Source: Cyclobacteriaceae bacterium
GTDB lineage: Bacteria > Bacteroidota > Bacteroidia > Cytophagales > Cyclobacteriaceae
Length of the DNA stretch: 64,000 nucleotides
Direction of reading: 5' to 3'
Assembly (NCBI GenBank): GCA_028278225.1
Contig: JANQEU010000079.1
Location: 1-64,000 of the forward strand
The stretch's first letter is position 1; each line of letters begins with the position of its first letter. The position numbers were made by a program, and so were the translations under genes. The notes under the pieces are model-generated. The model had not been told where the DNA came from. It made no database searches and saw only the letters and a program-made list of their open reading frames with translations. Positions 26,732-35,463 of the stretch are shown here, in pieces.

Positions 26732-27755
26732 CAGGATTCTGATTTGTTGATACTTCCTCTTTCTCCGTTTTTTCCGGCACCGCACTATCGTTCAATTTCT
26801 CGTCCAATGGCTTCTGTTCGCCGGACTGCTTGGCGGCTTGCGCTTCTGCTTTAGCTTTTTGACGCTCAGCTATTCGCGCCTCTTTTTCTTTTTCCAACCT
26901 GGCATCCCGCCTTTCCGCCAGTTTATCCAGTTGCTCCTGTTTGAAATGGTCTGCAACAATATTTCGAACATCGCAGGCCACAACGCACTTGCCACATAAT
27001 TTGCAGGTTTCATAGTCAATCTTTGCCAGGTTGTTTTCAACCGTAATAGCATCGTACTTACATTCGTCTGCACACTTGGCACATCCGGAACAGGCCAATG
27101 AGCAATTCTTTCTGGCTGTTCCTCCCTTATCTTCATTGACACAAGCCACATATATCCGCTTGTTCTTTTTACCCTTTGGCCATAGTTGAATGATATCTTT
27201 AGGACAAGCCTTCACACAGGCATTGCAGGCGGTACACTTATCTTCCACCACGACCGGCAGGCCTGTATATTCATCCATGTACATGGCGTCAAAATCACAG
27301 GCATCGACGCATTCACCAAGTCCCACGCAACCGTCGGAACAGCCTCTTTCGCCACTATAAAGGTCAGACGCAATTGTGCAGGTAGCCGCACCATCATATT
27401 CACTGAATTGCTTCCTGACACCTATGGCTCCCGCACACTTCACCACAGCAATGAAGGGATCTTTCTCTTCAACCTCCATTCCCAGAATATCCGCAACTTC
27501 CTTCATTACGTCGTTTCCGCCAACGGGACAGTGGTACGGTCCGAGATCATCAGCATTCACAAGCTCCGTGGCAAAAGCACTGCAACCGGGAAATCCGCAA
27601 CCCCCACAATTCGTGTTTGGCAGCGCGTCCATCACTTCAGGCAGCCTGGGGTCTTCCTTCACCTTAAATTTCAGGGATACCACATAAAGAATAATTGCCG
27701 CAGCAATCCCCAGGGAAACCAATATGAGAATAGTATATAGTATGATGTCATTCAT
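26721..27755 (-). CDS. rnfB: Rnf electron transport complex subunit B
   Basis: A 344-residue subunit with one N-terminal membrane helix (about 5-26) and a cytosolic iron-sulfur part. Motifs in order are CGGCGFPGC (about 49-57), CTACNACVKACP, CSGCAKCADECK and CKLCGKCVVACD, enough for several [4Fe-4S] clusters; RnfB is normally the entry point from ferredoxin or flavodoxin. The C-terminal 65 residues are a low-complexity charged tail (EKEARIAERQKAKAE...) rich in K, E and A that core RnfB lacks. Overlaps rseC by four bases. Confidence 0.95.
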   Translation of the reverse strand: MNDIILYTILILVSLGIAAAIILYVVSLKFKVKEDPRLPEVMDALPNTNCGGCGFPGCSAFATELVNADDLGPYHCPVGGNDVMKEVADILGMEVEEKDPFIAVVKCAGAIGVRKQFSEYDGAATCTIASDLYSGERGCSDGCVGLGECVDACDFDAMYMDEYTGLPVVVEDKCTACNACVKACPKDIIQLWPKGKKNKRIYVACVNEDKGGTARKNCSLACSGCAKCADECKYDAITVENNLAKIDYETCKLCGKCVVACDVRNIVADHFKQEQLDKLAERRDARLEKEKEARIAERQKAKAEAQAAKQSGEQKPLDEKLNDSAVPEKTEKEEVSTNQNPDVV

Positions 27756-28165
27756 AATTTAGAGACATCTATTTTAAGACCAGCTGCTAAATATTCCCGG
27801 CACCAATAAAGGCCAAGGTAATATGGAGCCAGCAGACTAACTGCAAACAATCCTGACCAATACTCCGCAATATTCATCGAGTTTCCAACTATTAAACTGG
27901 TCACTATAAGCAAAAACGGAAAAATATAAGCCCAAAACATGGCTTTCAGGCCTGTTCCGGGCTTCAATTTCACAACTACTTCATCCCCCACTTTCAAATC
28001 ATCCCTCGGCACATCCAGATGGCTCCTGTCCTCATCGGTCACACCACAGAATTCTTTTATTCCGCAAGAATGACACTCTTCCTGTAGGATCAGCTGAATG
28101 GTAGCCTTTTCGTGATGGATATTTGTAATTAATCCCTGGTGCGTTATATGGTCTTCATTGGACAT
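27752..28165 (-). CDS. rseC: SoxR-reducing system protein RseC family
   Basis: A 137-residue protein with an N-terminal soluble domain carrying CHSCGIKEFC (about 32-41) and two transmembrane helices (about 78-120). RseC proteins associate with Rnf/Rsx complexes and help the reduction of SoxR in enterobacteria; no SoxR is seen in this window, and in Bacteroidota the gene is usually first of the rnf set, as here. The role here is therefore Rnf-associated and otherwise unproven. Confidence 0.9.
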   Translation of the reverse strand: MSNEDHITHQGLITNIHHEKATIQLILQEECHSCGIKEFCGVTDEDRSHLDVPRDDLKVGDEVVVKLKPGTGLKAMFWAYIFPFLLIVTSLIVGNSMNIAEYWSGLFAVSLLAPYYLGLYWCREYLAAGLKIDVSKL

Positions 28166-28176
28166 TCGTCCAAGTG

Positions 28177-28689
28177 TTATATTCCAAACTCTCCTTTAAT
28201 TTGAGCCACCCATTTTTCGATTCGTTCATCTGTCAGGTCAGCCTCATTGTCCTCATCAATGGCCAGTCCAAGGAACATGCCATCGATAACTCCCTTTGAT
28301 TCTTCAAAAGTATAGCCTTCTGTCGGCCATTTGCCTACGAATTCAGCTCCACTGTCAGCAATACGTTCGTGTATGAGACCTATGGCATCCTGGTACGTGT
28401 CAGGATACCCATCAGCGTCGCCAACGCCAATGTAGGTAACTTTCTTACCGCTGTAATCCACATCTTCAATCTGGTCGATGAATGAATCCCAGTCTTCCTG
28501 TAGTTCACCGATTTCCCAGGTCGGACATGCCAAAATAAGATTATCGTATTCCTGCATGTCATCAGAAGTCGCCGAGTTTACATTATGCGATGCTGCTACG
28601 TCTTCACCGCCTAAGGCTTCCTGCACCTTGCCCACGATCCTTTCGGTGTTACCTTCTGTGGAGCCATAAAAAATTCCAATTTTTGCCAT
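28177..28689 (-). CDS. fldA: Flavodoxin
   Basis: A 170-residue long-chain flavodoxin, a small FMN electron carrier. The phosphate-binding loop GSTEGNTE lies at about 9-16, with the FMN-stacking region TWEIGELQEDW (about 56-66) and GVGDADGYPDTYQDA (about 92-106). It sits between the DHOD-like gene (30 bp) and rseC (11 bp), so is likely co-transcribed with nifJ and rnf. This makes it the probable carrier from NifJ to RnfB. Confidence 0.95.
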   Translation of the reverse strand: MAKIGIFYGSTEGNTERIVGKVQEALGGEDVAASHNVNSATSDDMQEYDNLILACPTWEIGELQEDWDSFIDQIEDVDYSGKKVTYIGVGDADGYPDTYQDAIGLIHERIADSGAEFVGKWPTEGYTFEESKGVIDGMFLGLAIDEDNEADLTDERIEKWVAQIKGEFGI

Positions 28690-28719
28690 TTTAATTATTT
28701 GTTAGATTAGTTATTCAAT

Positions 28720-29739
28720 TCATTCCCCATCTTTTGGATGGTATTGCATTAATAATTCCGATTTCATTAATATATCAACATACTGTGCCCGCTTGTAAGT
28801 AAAGGGATCATTCATGTTTGACCTGGAAAGCTTCCCTTTGAAATCCGAGAGTCGCTTATACTTTTTCTTCTTCATCCAATCTTCCATTTCTTCAAGCATG
28901 GTACTAATGTAGGATATTCCTCGCTTATATATAGCACTGACTACCTGTACTGCATCAGCTCCGGCCAAAATCATCTTAATTGCATCTGCCCCCGTCAAGA
29001 TACCGGTGTTGCTGCAAATTGTAGCTTTTATATTATCATACAGTAATCCGGCATATCTTAATGCCAGCCGATTGTCCGTAGAAATGCTGAAGTTATAGGG
29101 AAAATGATGTTCTTCGTTCTCGATATCAATATCCGGCTGAAACAACCGGTTAAACAGAATAAAACCGTCGGCACCGGCTTCATCCATTCGGCTAACCACA
29201 CCCAAAGTATTGGTATAATACGGACTCAGTTTTACAGACACCGGGATCTTTACAGCCTCTTTGATCCGTTTGAGCAGGTTAATCTGATCACCAACTATGC
29301 TGGTGCCCAGTGTCTTGGGGTCCAACTGGTTAGCATAAAAATTAACCTCCAGGGCATCAATGCCTGTTTCTGCCATTTTAATGGCATATTCCTCCCAGGT
29401 TTCCTCGTAAACACAATTGAGACTCCCAATTATCGGGATACTGATGACTTCTTTGGCAGTCCTCAAATTGTAAAGATGTTCTTCAGGGCCGGCGTGACCA
29501 AGTTTTGGAAAGATTGAAGCATGCTCCGCATCCCAATCTTCGTACAAACCGGACTCCTCTTCCATCTGAAAAGACTCCAGCTGAATCTGCTCCTCAAAAA
29601 GGGACTTGAACACGATCGCCGAAGCGCCGGCCTCCTCCAGCTTATAAAGGTTGTCAAAATCAGTCACCAGGTTGCTGGCTCCGACGACTATCGGGTTTTT
29701 AAGGTTTAATCCCAGGTATTGTGTACTGAGGTCTGTCAT
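28720..29739 (-). CDS. Dihydroorotate dehydrogenase-like protein
   Basis: A 339-residue TIM-barrel flavoprotein of the DHOD-like class (NPIVVGASNL, about 15-24; VPVSVKLSPYY-like KIPVSVKLSPYY, about 167-178; ICSNTGILTGADAIKMI near 242-258). No iron-sulfur motif is present. In Bacteroidota this gene is often beside nifJ; it probably does not serve pyrimidine synthesis, and its reaction is not established. It overlaps nifJ by four bases (ATGA), which ties it to 2-oxoacid oxidation. Confidence 0.85.
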   Translation of the reverse strand: MTDLSTQYLGLNLKNPIVVGASNLVTDFDNLYKLEEAGASAIVFKSLFEEQIQLESFQMEEESGLYEDWDAEHASIFPKLGHAGPEEHLYNLRTAKEVISIPIIGSLNCVYEETWEEYAIKMAETGIDALEVNFYANQLDPKTLGTSIVGDQINLLKRIKEAVKIPVSVKLSPYYTNTLGVVSRMDEAGADGFILFNRLFQPDIDIENEEHHFPYNFSISTDNRLALRYAGLLYDNIKATICSNTGILTGADAIKMILAGADAVQVVSAIYKRGISYISTMLEEMEDWMKKKKYKRLSDFKGKLSRSNMNDPFTYKRAQYVDILMKSELLMQYHPKDGE

Positions 29740-32700
29740 GATTCAACTTCGTTTAGTTCTTCTTTTTCTTGTCCGTCCTGATGGCCTGATTCTCCGGATA
29801 GATGTAACAGATCTTCAAATCGTCTCCGGTTATCCTCAATTGCCAGGTCATGCAGTCTTTTTGCTTCGGCCGGATTTGCTTTCATCAGCGACCTGTAGCG
29901 GATCTCTTCTTCAGTGAAACTACGGAAATCAGCGTCAACTTCAGGCGAATCCCAGGTAAACGGATTCTCACCAAGCTCCGTCAGAGAAGGATTGAAACGA
30001 TACATTGGCCAATATCCGGTCTTTGAGGCTTTTTCGGACTGTTTTTTCTTCAGCCGCATATCATACCCATGTGCAATACACGGTGAGTAAGCGATAATTA
30101 ATGACGGACCCTTATGCTTTTCAGCTTCCACAATGGCCCTGGCGCTCTGTTCCCTGTTCATTCCCATATTAACAGAAGCTACATAGGCATTTCCATAGGT
30201 GGTCATCATTAGCCCAAGATTCTTTTTACCAAGTTTCTTTCCATCCGAAGCGAATTTCGCAACTGCCCCTCTTGGTGTTGCTTTGGAAGATTGTCCCCCC
30301 GTATTGGAGTAGACTTCCGTATCCATGACCAAAAGGTTGACATTCTTATCTGAGGCCATAACATGATCCAGTCCGCTGAATCCAATATCATAAGCCCATC
30401 CGTCTCCTCCAAGGATCCAAATGGATTTGTCAACTATGTAGTCCTGAAGTTCGATGATCTTGGCCACAACCGGCTTCAGCCCGGCATCAACTGACTTTAG
30501 CAAACCGGGAAGCATTTTCTTGATCACTTCCGCATTCTCCTTGGCGTCAGGGCCCACATCTTCCCACAGGTCAAAGGTTTTCTTCAACGACTTTTTCAGC
30601 TTTGCATCTTTGGTACCGTCATGCAGCGTTGTCAGGTTTGTCTTCAACTGCCTCCTGTTGGCATCCACGGCCAGACGCATTCCGAACCCATACTCTGCAT
30701 TGTCTTCAAACAATGAATTCGCCCAGGCCGGTCCCCTTCCGTTGCTATCTGTTGAGTAAGGTATGGATGGGAATGTCCCCCCGTAAATGGATGAGCAACC
30801 GGTCGCATTTGCGATCATCATCCTGTCGCCATAGATCTGTGTTGCAAGATGGATATAGGGGGTCTCTCCACACCCTGAGCAGCACCCGGGATGCTCAAAG
30901 TACGGCTCTGCTATGTTGCAGGGAGGCACAAAATCCAACTTCTCAACCCACTTATCAGGATTGCCGGGCTTACCGCGTTTTTCATATTTTTTTGTTCCTG
31001 TGGGTACCGTTCCATTCAATGACATCAGCGAAACCGGAACAATGTCGCCTTTCAATCGCAGAACCGGATCCATTACTTTGTCAGCAAATTCTCCCATTCC
31101 CGGAGGAACCACATCAAGTATATCAGCATGTTTAAGCTCAGGACTAGCCTTAGGCACAGGTACTTCCACAACGGCATCCACAGCTGCATCAATGGCCTTC
31201 CAGTTCATTTCGACAATATCCAGACCTTTTAGTTTGAATTGCTTCTCAATATATTTCTTGATAAGGTCGATAGCCTCCTTTTCCGGTAATACCCCGGACA
31301 GCTTGAAGAAAGCTGTCTGCATTACGGAGTTGATCCTGCCACCTAATCCAACACTCTTGGCGATTTTAGCAGCATCAATTGCATAAACTTTGATTTTCTT
31401 CTTTCGAATAGTTTCCTGCATGCCGGCGGTGAAGAGCTGAAAGATCCTGTCCGGTTGCTGGCTGCTGTTTATCAGGAATGTCCCCCCTTCCGTTATCCCC
31501 TCCAGTAAATCGTACTTACCGATGTACTGCGGTCTGTGAAGGGCTACAAATTCACAGTTGTTTAGCAAATACTCGGACTGGATTGGCTCCTTGCCAAATC
31601 TCAAATGCGATACTGTAAATCCTCCTGATTTGTTGGAATCATATTGGAAGTAGCCCTGAACGTACTGATCAGTATTCTGTCCAATAATGGTAATTGAGTT
31701 TTTGTTTGCGGAAACTGTTCCGTCTGAACCATAGCCCCAGAACTTACATCTGATGATACCCTGCTGTTCGGCGTCAATTTCCTCTTTAACGGGAATTGAC
31801 TTGTGAGTGACATCGTCATTGATACCTATGGTAAAGTCATGCCATCCGTCATTATCAATATGATCAAAAACTGCCTTTACCATAGAAGGTGTAAATTCCT
31901 TGGATGATAATCCGTACCTGCCCCCTGTAATTTTGACATCGGGATTTCCCTTGAAAGCTGCAACTACATCAAGGTACAATGGCTCACCTATGGCCCCGGG
32001 TTCTTTAGTGCGATCCAAAACCGCGATTTTCTTAACAGATTCCGGTATTTTACTCAGAAATGCTTCAACGGAAAATGGTCGATAAAGTCTGACCTTAACC
32101 GCACCTACTTTTTCACCCTTGGCATTTAAATATTTGATGGTTTCCTCAACAGTCTGGGTACTTGATCCCATTGAAATGACTATCTTCTCAGCGTCAGGTA
32201 CACCTACATATTCGAAAAGCTCATATTTTCTACCGGTTTTTTTGGCATATGCGTCCATATATTCCTGAACGATTGCAGGGCAATTTGCGTAGTACCTGTT
32301 CACTGTCTCCCTGCCCTGGAAGTAAACATCAGGGTTTTGAGCCCCTACCTTGCACAAGGGATCATCCGGTCTTAACGCAGATGCTCTGAATTCCTCCACA
32401 TATTTCATATCAAGAAGCTCCTTGAGCTCATCATACGTCACTTCTTCAATCTTTTGGACCGAATGAGAAGTTCTAAACCCATCGAAAAAGTGTAAAAATG
32501 GAATTTTAGATTTTAATGTAGACAAGTGCGCAATGGCCGCAAGGTCCTGTGCTTCCTGAACGTTGCCTGATGATATTAGGGCAAATCCTGTGGCCCTGGT
32601 GGACATAACATCGGAATGATCACCGAAAATGGAGAGTGACTGTGCTGCAAGTGATCTCGCGGAAACATGGAAAACAGTGGGTTGCATTTCCCCTGCAATC

Positions 32701-32999
32701 TTGTACATGTTAGGCACCAAAAGAAGTAACCCCTGTGATGCGGTGAAAGTTGTGGCTAAGGCCCCTCCTGTGAGTGTTCCGTGAATTGCGCCCGCAGCTC
32801 CGGCTTCAGACTGCATCTGGATTACTTCCACAGGTTCTCCAAACAGGTTCTTCTTCCCGAGAGCAGACCAGGCATCCGCTTTTTCACCCATGTCCGAGGA
32901 TGGTGTGATCGGATAAATGGCAGCTACCTCACTAAAGGCGTATGCAATATTCGAGGCTACAGTATTCCCGTCTGTGGTGATGTGGCGTGGTTTTTTCAT
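29736..32999 (-). CDS. nifJ: Pyruvate:ferredoxin/flavodoxin oxidoreductase lacking the internal ferredoxin domain
   Basis: A 1087-residue single-chain 2-oxoacid oxidoreductase from the ATG at 32999; a longer frame starts with TTG at 33047. Domains in order are the pyrimidine-binding domain (IYPITPSSDMGE, about 28-39), the middle gamma-like domain (GSDGTVSANKN near 424-434), a linker, and the TPP domain (GCGETPYIHL, GDGWAYDIGF). It would convert pyruvate plus CoA to acetyl-CoA and CO2. The proximal cluster ligands C707, C710, C735 and the cysteine in SPCIAHG are present. Between TGTKKYEKRG (about 667-676) and HPGCCSGCGE (about 703-712) there are only some 26 residues. The family normally has over 100 here with two CxxCxxCxxxC motifs. 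No such motif exists anywhere in the protein, and the reading frame is intact. Confidence 0.93.
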   Translation of the reverse strand: MKKPRHITTDGNTVASNIAYAFSEVAAIYPITPSSDMGEKADAWSALGKKNLFGEPVEVIQMQSEAGAAGAIHGTLTGGALATTFTASQGLLLLVPNMYKIAGEMQPTVFHVSARSLAAQSLSIFGDHSDVMSTRATGFALISSGNVQEAQDLAAIAHLSTLKSKIPFLHFFDGFRTSHSVQKIEEVTYDELKELLDMKYVEEFRASALRPDDPLCKVGAQNPDVYFQGRETVNRYYANCPAIVQEYMDAYAKKTGRKYELFEYVGVPDAEKIVISMGSSTQTVEETIKYLNAKGEKVGAVKVRLYRPFSVEAFLSKIPESVKKIAVLDRTKEPGAIGEPLYLDVVAAFKGNPDVKITGGRYGLSSKEFTPSMVKAVFDHIDNDGWHDFTIGINDDVTHKSIPVKEEIDAEQQGIIRCKFWGYGSDGTVSANKNSITIIGQNTDQYVQGYFQYDSNKSGGFTVSHLRFGKEPIQSEYLLNNCEFVALHRPQYIGKYDLLEGITEGGTFLINSSQQPDRIFQLFTAGMQETIRKKKIKVYAIDAAKIAKSVGLGGRINSVMQTAFFKLSGVLPEKEAIDLIKKYIEKQFKLKGLDIVEMNWKAIDAAVDAVVEVPVPKASPELKHADILDVVPPGMGEFADKVMDPVLRLKGDIVPVSLMSLNGTVPTGTKKYEKRGKPGNPDKWVEKLDFVPPCNIAEPYFEHPGCCSGCGETPYIHLATQIYGDRMMIANATGCSSIYGGTFPSIPYSTDSNGRGPAWANSLFEDNAEYGFGMRLAVDANRRQLKTNLTTLHDGTKDAKLKKSLKKTFDLWEDVGPDAKENAEVIKKMLPGLLKSVDAGLKPVVAKIIELQDYIVDKSIWILGGDGWAYDIGFSGLDHVMASDKNVNLLVMDTEVYSNTGGQSSKATPRGAVAKFASDGKKLGKKNLGLMMTTYGNAYVASVNMGMNREQSARAIVEAEKHKGPSLIIAYSPCIAHGYDMRLKKKQSEKASKTGYWPMYRFNPSLTELGENPFTWDSPEVDADFRSFTEEEIRYRSLMKANPAEAKRLHDLAIEDNRRRFEDLLHLSGESGHQDGQEKEELNEVES

Positions 33000-33095
33000 T
33001 TTTTTCTGACCTTCCAACAGGTCGTTTTTAGTCTTAAACTTTTTCAAAGCTTGAAGTACGGCACAATGGAAATAGTATATTATGCCTTACATCAA

Positions 33096-33120
33096 ATAGT
33101 GAACTGATTTAGGTCACTAT
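33096..33120. promoter_or_regulatory. 25-bp inverted repeat in the nifJ/DUF5916 divergent region
   Basis: Arms ATAGTGA (33096-33102) and TCACTAT (33114-33120) pair perfectly and inner bases CT/AG also pair, giving 10 of 12 base pairs symmetric around 33108. It lies about 100 bp upstream of the nifJ ATG and 40 bp upstream of the DUF5916 gene. Position and symmetry fit an operator for a dimeric regulator of either gene. The regulator is not identified. Confidence 0.55.
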
Positions 33121-33159
33121 ATATGAACAAATGAACATATTCACCATTTCCGGCGCGGA

Positions 33160-35433
33160 ATGACCATTTATAAAAGGAATTTAAAATACGATATATATTG
33201 TAAATATCTTCGTAGTGTGAGAAAAATACCTCTATTGGTCGCGTTGTCGGTTGGTATTGTTTTCCGGGGATTCACTAATGACCATTACAATATCAGGAGG
33301 GCAAATACACCTGTAAAAGTAGATGGAGTCCTGGATGATCAGGCCTGGATTGAAGCACAAACGATTACTGATTTTACCCAATATTTTCCAACGGATACGG
33401 TAGATGCCATTTCCGGGAATGAGATCATGTTCACTTACGACGACCAGTACCTGTACTTCGGAGCCAAACTGTACAACCTTAACGATGAAAGAACTTACGT
33501 CACTCCCTCACTCCGCCGGGATTACCGGGGTAACATCGACGGTGTTACGCTGATCCTGGATCCTTTTCAGGATAATACCAATGGATTTCAGTTTGGGATA
33601 AACGCCTACGGGGTACAACGTGAGGCGCTGATAAGCAGTGGAGGACAAAGGGGTGGTGATAACCTCTCCCTGTCGTGGGACAATAAATGGATCGCAGAGG
33701 CCAAACAATATGAAGGTTACTGGATCGCAGAGGCGGCTATACCATTCAAAACACTTCGTTATACGGAAGGGAGCGATCGATGGAATATCAATGTTTATCG
33801 CATCGATACCGAGGTCGGGGAAAGATCCACGTGGTCCCCAATTCCCAGGCAATTTCATATCCTCAATATGGCATTTATGAGGGAGTTGGTCTGGGACAAA
33901 CCACTGGGAAAACCCGGACCGAATATCTCACTGATCCCCTACGTATCAGGAAGCGGGAGCCAGGATTTTGAGGAGGGGCAGGACGAAATCAAATTGGACA
34001 GATCAATGGGTCTGGATGCAAAGATCGCCGTCACCCCAGGTCTGAACCTCGATCTTACACTAAATCCAGACTTTTCGCAGGTGGAGCTTGACGAGCAGGT
34101 GACTAATCTTGACAGGTTTGAACTATTCTTTCCTGAAAAACGGCAGTTCTTCCTGGAAAACGATGATCTGTTTTCAGACGCCGGCCATCCATTCCTGGCC
34201 AAACCTTTTTTCTCCCGGCGGATCGGGATAGCACGGGACACTTCGACAGGAGTAAACCTTCAGAATAAGATCCACTACGGAGCCCGCCTAAGCGGAAAGA
34301 TAAATGACGATTGGAGGATAGGTGTTTTGAATATGCAGGAAGCAAAAATTACTGCTATCAACAAGCCCGGCATTAACTATTCGGTTGCCACCCTTCAGCG
34401 AAAGATGTTCAAACGCTCCAACATCAGCGGAATTTTTGTAAATAAACAACCAATTAATTCCAGTATTGAAAATGACTCCGTAGATGCCCCTTCCTACAAC
34501 CGGGTGATCGGGCTCGACTACAAACTGGCGTCTGCAGATGCAAAATGGTATGGGATATTCTTTTTCCACAAATCGATCGATGATAATCCGGAACCGGAGG
34601 AATTTGCTTCACTTGCATTCATATCATATAACAGCAACACTTGGAATTTTAGCTGGGCCAATGTGTTTGTCGGTGAAAACTATGACGCTCAGGCTGGCTT
34701 TGTTCCGAGGCCCGGCATCCTCAGAATACAGCCTGACATAGGCTATACCTTCTTCCCTAAAGGCGGCTTTTTCAATAATCACATCGTGAAATACGAAACA
34801 GAGTTTATCTGGAAGGACAACCGGATATCTGATCAAAGTCATTCCATTACCTATGAATCCGGATTAACAAATACAGGTGAAATTAAAGCCTCTGTCAATC
34901 AGCAATACATCTACTTATTCGAATCTTTCGATCCTTCAAATACGGACGGAGAGGAGTTGGCGGCCGGCACTGATTATGTATATCGCAACCTGCAGTTCAA
35001 TTACAAAAGCGATGAACGAAAGACGTTCTTCTATGAAATTGGAGGATACTTCGGTGAATATTTCAATGGTGAACGTTACAACCTTATTGCTGAAGCGGGA
35101 TTTCGTTCACAGCCTTATGCAGCAGTAAGCTTAAATGCCAGTTATAACAAGTTGATCATGCCGGCGCCTTTAAGTGACGCAAATTTGTGGCTGATCGGTT
35201 CACGGCTGGATGTGACCTTTACAAAGAGTCTGTTTCTCACCTCTTTTCTCCAGTATAACAGCCAGATCCGGAATACGAATATCAATACCCGCTTCCAATG
35301 GAGATTCAAACCCGTCTCCGATCTGTTTATTGTCTACACGGATAATTACGGTACCAACAATTTTGACGACCTTGGTTTCCGGAAGAAGAACCGGGCGATC
35401 GTTTTGAAGATGACTTATTGGTTCAATTTGTGA
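33160..35433 (+). CDS. DUF5916 outer-membrane protein with CBM9-like N-terminus
   Basis: A 757-residue secreted protein. A signal-like region (RKIPLLVALSVGIVFRGF) follows an unusually long N-terminus; a GTG at 33217 would give a more ordinary signal peptide. Residues about 45-240 resemble carbohydrate-binding family 9 (VKVDGVLDDQAW, then DQYLYFGAKLYN). The rest has alternating hydrophobic strands and ends in an aromatic residue (KMTYWFNL), as in outer-membrane beta-barrels of the DUF5916 family. The block VELDEQVTNLDRFELFFPEKRQFF is characteristic. The substrate is unknown. Confidence 0.88.
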   Translation: MTIYKRNLKYDIYCKYLRSVRKIPLLVALSVGIVFRGFTNDHYNIRRANTPVKVDGVLDDQAWIEAQTITDFTQYFPTDTVDAISGNEIMFTYDDQYLYFGAKLYNLNDERTYVTPSLRRDYRGNIDGVTLILDPFQDNTNGFQFGINAYGVQREALISSGGQRGGDNLSLSWDNKWIAEAKQYEGYWIAEAAIPFKTLRYTEGSDRWNINVYRIDTEVGERSTWSPIPRQFHILNMAFMRELVWDKPLGKPGPNISLIPYVSGSGSQDFEEGQDEIKLDRSMGLDAKIAVTPGLNLDLTLNPDFSQVELDEQVTNLDRFELFFPEKRQFFLENDDLFSDAGHPFLAKPFFSRRIGIARDTSTGVNLQNKIHYGARLSGKINDDWRIGVLNMQEAKITAINKPGINYSVATLQRKMFKRSNISGIFVNKQPINSSIENDSVDAPSYNRVIGLDYKLASADAKWYGIFFFHKSIDDNPEPEEFASLAFISYNSNTWNFSWANVFVGENYDAQAGFVPRPGILRIQPDIGYTFFPKGGFFNNHIVKYETEFIWKDNRISDQSHSITYESGLTNTGEIKASVNQQYIYLFESFDPSNTDGEELAAGTDYVYRNLQFNYKSDERKTFFYEIGGYFGEYFNGERYNLIAEAGFRSQPYAAVSLNASYNKLIMPAPLSDANLWLIGSRLDVTFTKSLFLTSFLQYNSQIRNTNINTRFQWRFKPVSDLFIVYTDNYGTNNFDDLGFRKKNRAIVLKMTYWFNL

Positions 35434-35463
35434 CCGGAACAAACCATTGAAGTAAAAAATCAA

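Noticed and set aside
26732-26785. Eighteen-residue N-terminal extension of RnfC
   Set aside because: It lies wholly inside rnfB in another frame and the RnfC family starts at the MLFDLNNK methionine.
23230-27740. Several long plus-strand frames over the rnf genes
   Set aside because: They are antisense shadows of rnfA-E coding sequence and match no known domain.
29736-32999. Frameshifted or truncated nifJ
   Set aside because: The frame is open throughout and the flanking domains join cleanly; the missing ferredoxin domain is an in-frame absence.
33000-33047. N-terminal extension of NifJ
   Set aside because: The extension begins with TTG and the family N-terminus (MKKPRHITTDGN) matches the ATG at 32999.
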